DNA of 64,000 nt from Chionis minor (lineage: Eukaryota; Chordata; Aves; Charadriiformes; Chionididae). Both the position numbers and the translations under genes were made by a program. Under the pieces are notes generated by a model. It made no database searches and was not told the origin of the DNA. It saw nothing but the letters and a program-made list of their open reading frames with translations. Shown in pieces: positions 60,126-64,000 of the stretch. The DNA lies in the NCBI GenBank assembly GCA_013398295.1, contig VZSF01006560.1, positions 124,001 through 188,000 of the forward strand, written 5' to 3'. The number at the start of each line of letters is the position of its first letter. The stretch's first letter is position 1.

Positions 60126-60270
60126 TTACAGACTGGCTCTGTCTCTTGGCCAGCCTTTCTTCTTGGTCAGAATGCCCAAAGTTTGCTCAGATGAGGACAG
60201 CACTGGCAGCTTCCCTGGGGTTTGATGGCCACATCCTGTCCATTGGCCTCCGAATGGCAGAGGATGACCA
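60126..60270 (-). CDS. HTR4: Probable HTR4 isoform (b)-type C-terminal exon
   Basis: On the - strand, after an AG at 60272-60271, one base completes the split codon and the frame reads GHPLPFGGQWTGCGHQTPG, then KLPVLSSSEQT and on to a stop at 60128-60126. Human 5-HT4(b) has ECGGQWESQCHPPATSPLV in the same place. GGQW, the following H and P spacing and the splice phase agree, but the rest is diverged, the bird frame runs about 18 codons further, and the upstream pyrimidine tract is poor. It lies 0.8 kb downstream of the firmly recognised isoform (a) exon. Alternatively it is a decayed, unused exon. Confidence 0.42.
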
Positions 60271-61039
60271 CTGTCTTTTAGCAATTGGCCTGGATTAAAG
60301 CAGCGCTTGCAGGGACATCCGTTAGCAGTGAAATGTCTCTGTATGCCCTACTCCAGCTTGTTAGGCACTACATACGCTCTATGAGTCTTCTACCAATGAA
60401 CGTGGCCAGGAAACACAATAGAAGCATTTACAAAGAAAGCTCTGCAGGGTAGAGTGAATCAGCAGCTCATGCTGACCTTTCACCAGTAACTATAATCAAA
60501 AGGCAAACATTTCCTCTTATTTTGCTAAAGAAAACACGGTGCTGTTTCTCTCCTGACAGCATCCATTCACTGGCGGCCAGGATCTTGCGCAGATAACGCA
60601 GGCATTTAGTCTCACATCACAGTAGGGCTTTATCCAGAACTTGTAATCTTTAAGATCACAGGACAGAGAGGTGGTTTGTACACAGGTGGCAGCTGGAAGG
60701 GAATGACAGAAGTCCCTGCACTGGGTGGTTTGTACCTGTGTTCTCTGCTTACATTGACAGAAATTGGCTCACTCCTGGAGTACGGCTCTAACACGCTCGT
60801 ATAGTCCAGCTGTCCTGGCAGATACAGGAAAGTCTCCTCAGCTGTTTTGCTCATGTACTGTCCCGTGCCCCCATTGACCTACACACATGCAGCTGGATAT
60901 TCATATGAAGTCAGTGCAGGAGGCACCACAACAATGCAGATGAATGAGTTTTCATCAAGTCCTGCTGTTTGTGAATCCTTTGGGTATCCTAAAAGGAATC
61001 TGTTCCTTCAGCTGGGTCATTCTTCTTCTAGGACTGTGA

Positions 61040-61109
61040 CTAGCAACAGGACTCCTGGGATTCAGGGTCATTGTGGACGGGAAGTTTCTCATTACGTAAA
61101 ACAGTGTAC
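61040..61109 (-). CDS. HTR4: 5-HT4 serotonin receptor, isoform (a) C-terminal exon
   Basis: 5-HT4 is a Gs-coupled serotonin receptor with many alternative C-terminal tails; this exon supplies tail (a). On the - strand a good acceptor (tttccactcccag) is followed by G completing a split Arg codon, then YTVL-RNE-KLPVHNDPES-QESCC and TAG at 61042-61040. Human tail (a) is YTVL...KLPIHNDPES-LESCF as I recall. The bird exon lacks about six residues between YTVL and KLP and ends SCC, not SCF, the human PDZ-binding end. The shared exons encoding the seven-helix receptor are not in the window and must lie to the right, so the gene is partial here. Confidence 0.88.
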
Positions 61110-64000
61110 CTGGGAGTGGAAACATGTAAAGATTTATTAGTGCTAGTTAAAAGGATAAGTTTATATAAAATGAGTTCTTGGAAACCGCAAAATACAGCTT
61201 AAGACAGTACATCTTCCAAATACCCTGATCCCACATTAAGCAAATGTGAATCCCTACTTTGCTCCATGGCAGGAAACCAAATCTTCAGTTTGATGCAGTC
61301 AAGGCAATCCCTGAAAACCAAGAACCTGTTGGTTTCAGGTATCTAAGGTGCAGCTGGTAATGAGAGGAAACCAGAACAAAGAATGAAGAAACACTGATCA
61401 TCTGTGGATGGACTAAGCTGAAGACACTTCAGTTAATGTCTTCAATACAAGCATTTAAAGAATCATTTGAGACTAGCTTGGGAAGTGAATGCTCTTTAAG
61501 ATGAAACCAAGACCAACCTTACAGGGCGTTTCCACTTACAAAAGAAAATAGTCTCTGTCTACTGCAAAATTGTGTTTAGTGCCAATTCTGGTATGTCTTA
61601 TCAAACCAGTGCTGTTCAGGTTCATATATACCTTTCTGTCACTTTTCCAGGCTTTGGGTCAGATATGGAAAAGCAGGATTCAGTTTTAAGGAACTCCACA
61701 CTGTCTCTTACCCTGTGCCTCATCTACCAGCCTCTTTCCTGCTGCCCATCCCAACATGGCTCTCTGAACAGAACTGTTGATTCAGTTTGTTAATGACGTG
61801 CAGCTCTTTTCCCTAAGTGGTGTGCAACGCTCAGTAGGAATAAGCAGATCTGAGGTGATAGCAAAAATGTTGGCTGACTGGAATAAAACTGATTTAGCAC
61901 ATCTTGCTATAATTTTACATCTAATCCTTTTTGCTTGCAAACCCCCTGAAGGGTACAGAGCAAGCCAGGCATCTTCTCTTGCCAGTCCGTTTCATTTAAA
62001 CTAAAGCTGAACAAAACCATCCTTCAAGTAGGTCCCGAAGTAAGAAGCTGCAAAAATAACTGTAAGAACATATTTTTCCCTAGTCCGAATGCATATCGGG
62101 GAAATCAGGTCTCTGTTAAGACTTTCCTCTCCTGAACGTTTAGAGATGTAGATGTAGTATTTCCCTTAGTAACGAGCATCCAAGACATACCTAAAACATC
62201 TGCATCCCAATAAATGTTTAAAAAAGAAAAAAGCCTGAGAAAATAGAAGAATATATCAGTTCTCCTGCTGTTAGCAGAGGGGAAAGAAGTAGCATCAGCC
62301 TCAGGATTTCTTTGCATAATCATTAGAAAAAAGGTCAGGAACTCCTCATTGTGTACATATTCAAAAACTGATACTATGACATCAATTTACTTGGCATTAT
62401 TAATCTGGGTGCATCTCTTTCTCCATTTGAGTATACTTGGGACTTAGGCTCCTAATTAAGGTGCTTACAATGCCACTGAAATGGCATTTGAAGTAGATGA
62501 ATATCCTACAAATGATGTATTCATTAGTTCCAGTAGTCCAGCCATGGACTCAGAATGAAAACCAGGGTATTAGCTGCACTGCCTGTCTGAATTTGCCCTG
62601 GGGAACATTCCTGGAGGAATTTACCCTCTAAAGTATTAGATGCTGTTTTACAACATAGTCAGGTTTAGTTGCCTTCATACAGGTCACTGTACGTGCAGAT
62701 ATATATATATATATCTCCATTGAACATGCTCCCTTAGTACTCCATCACTTTAAATAATGATCATAAATTTCAAAAAACGTGCTAGTTCTACCAACAAGAT
62801 ATAGACTTGATGTAAGAAACAAGAAAAGACACTTTGCATCTAACACTGAACAGACACTCTGATTAGACGACCATGAAGCATACAAGTCATAACATAATTT
62901 TAATTTTATATACCAAGTCGGACATGGCACGTTGTGTCAGGCAATCCACCTCCAAGACCTCTAGCGTGGCAAAAATCTCTGCTACAGATGGCGATACAGA
63001 GAACGAGAAGCAGGAGAACCCCCGCTCTCTGAACAAAGCAGACATAGTTCAGAGCAACTCAGGACTTGCTCAGGAGCACAACAGACAGGCACTGGAAGCT
63101 GAATTCGTACAGGATATCCAAAGAGCCAAACCTTTCTTCTTCTTCTGCGGTAGTCAGAAAGGAGTTGTGCAAGATCAGCAGTTTAGCATGTGGTGCCGTT
63201 TGTTACACAGATGCATTTAAGCTAAATAGAAGTCATTAAGATGTCCCAGGGTCTCCTGTGGCACAAAGTGTCTGTCTGAAGCCTGTGGCAGTGAGCTCAG
63301 CACTTCCAGCTGTTCACCCTGTGGGGAAAGAGGATGGGTCGGAGAGGAGGAAAGAGCATTCGGGGTGGAGAGGAGGAAGAGCATTCATATGCAGGTGCGA
63401 AAGCGGCACTGCAGGGGTGATGGCTTGCTCTGGTACCGGCACATCATTCCTAAAAACCTTACCAACATCTTCAGGAAACTGTTAAAGGAGTCCTCTGCTG
63501 GCAGGCTTTTCTGGTACCAGCATTGTTTCACATACGGTAGTTTCTCCCTTCAAGTGAAAGTTCAAAGCTACCTGCCAGTTAGGTGGCACGGATTTAGTGT
63601 CGGATAACGGACGGGATTATAACAACCCTGCTTGTTTCACACCACCGTGTCTTAACTGATCTGCTCCCTGAAAACACAATTTTTCAGGCATCGGTATCTA
63701 TGGGGAGCAAGTTTCAGAGAGAAGGCACAGCTGCAGTTGAAACTCATTTTTACCTCACCTACACGAACGCACACCTAATGTGCCTGAGCTCACACCCAGC
63801 GGAGACGCCAAGCACCGCGGGATTTATCCTACCAACCGCGAGCAGAAAACAACACTCAGACCCTGCACGTGGGGGCTGAATGTTTCAAGAGAAATTTGTC
63901 AAGTAGGTTTGTCAAGAGTAATGAATGTATCCGAGGAAGCCATGAGCAGGAAAAAAAAATAGAAAGGTTTAAATGCATTAAATGAGTTATCTGCAGGAAA
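61110..64000 (-). other. HTR4: HTR4 intron (part)
   Basis: Sequence between the isoform (a) tail exon and the last shared HTR4 exon, which should encode RYRRPSILGQTVPC and end HVLR; that exon was sought here on the - strand and not found. Contains an (AT)8 run at 62699-62714. Other alternative tail exons could be hidden here; none was recognised. Confidence 0.6.
62699..62714. repeat. (AT)8 microsatellite
   Basis: Eight perfect AT dinucleotides in the HTR4 intron. Confidence 0.9.

Noticed and set aside
60630..60854. 74-codon open frame on the - strand between the two HTR4 tail exons
   Set aside because: It shows no match to any 5-HT4 tail I know and no clear acceptor in the required phase; likely intronic or 3' UTR.

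Overview
This is vertebrate nuclear DNA, almost certainly from a bird. Genes are split into short exons with GT/AG introns, two promoters-type CpG islands stand out from AT-rich surroundings, and a CR1 LINE 3' end of the avian type lies at about 37.06-37.16 kb. The order Kazal inhibitor, FBXO38, HTR4 matches the conserved block known from human 5q32 (SPINK cluster, FBXO38, HTR4). I cannot name the species.

Layout. (1) 1-3.5 kb: the 3' three exons of a small secreted single-Kazal serine-protease inhibitor (SPINK family, + strand); its signal-peptide exon is not recognisable. (2) 3.5-15.9 kb: intergenic, no supported gene. (3) 15.9-42.1 kb: the complete FBXO38 gene on the + strand. It has a TATA-less CpG-island promoter with YY1, GC-box and ETS-like sites, a non-coding first exon ending at 16291, and 21 coding exons from 18972 to 39898. 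The exon lengths sum to 3564 nt, i.e. 1187 residues plus stop with every splice phase consistent; the human protein is 1188 residues as I recall it. (4) 42.1-59.7 kb: mostly non-coding, but with a second, orphan CpG island at about 42.75-43.13 kb and one isolated splice-competent exon at 51351-51430 that reads like the start of the TOG2 region of CLASP2. (5) 59.7-64 kb: the 3' end of HTR4 on the - strand, with the alternative C-terminal exon of isoform (a) at 61040-61109 and a probable isoform (b)-type exon at 60126-60270. The shared receptor exons must lie beyond the right edge.

FBXO38 and HTR4 converge tail to tail. FBXO38 encodes an SCF-type F-box protein, HTR4 a Gs-coupled serotonin receptor, and the Kazal gene an extracellular inhibitor, so this is a syntenic block and not a pathway or operon. 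The points most worth a second look are the stray CLASP2-like exon with the orphan CpG island, the shortened 5-HT4(a) tail with an altered PDZ ligand, and two perfect snap-back hairpins at the 3' end of FBXO38. I saw no recognisable retroviral gene, CRISPR array, tRNA or rRNA. Human comparisons are from memory, not from a search.
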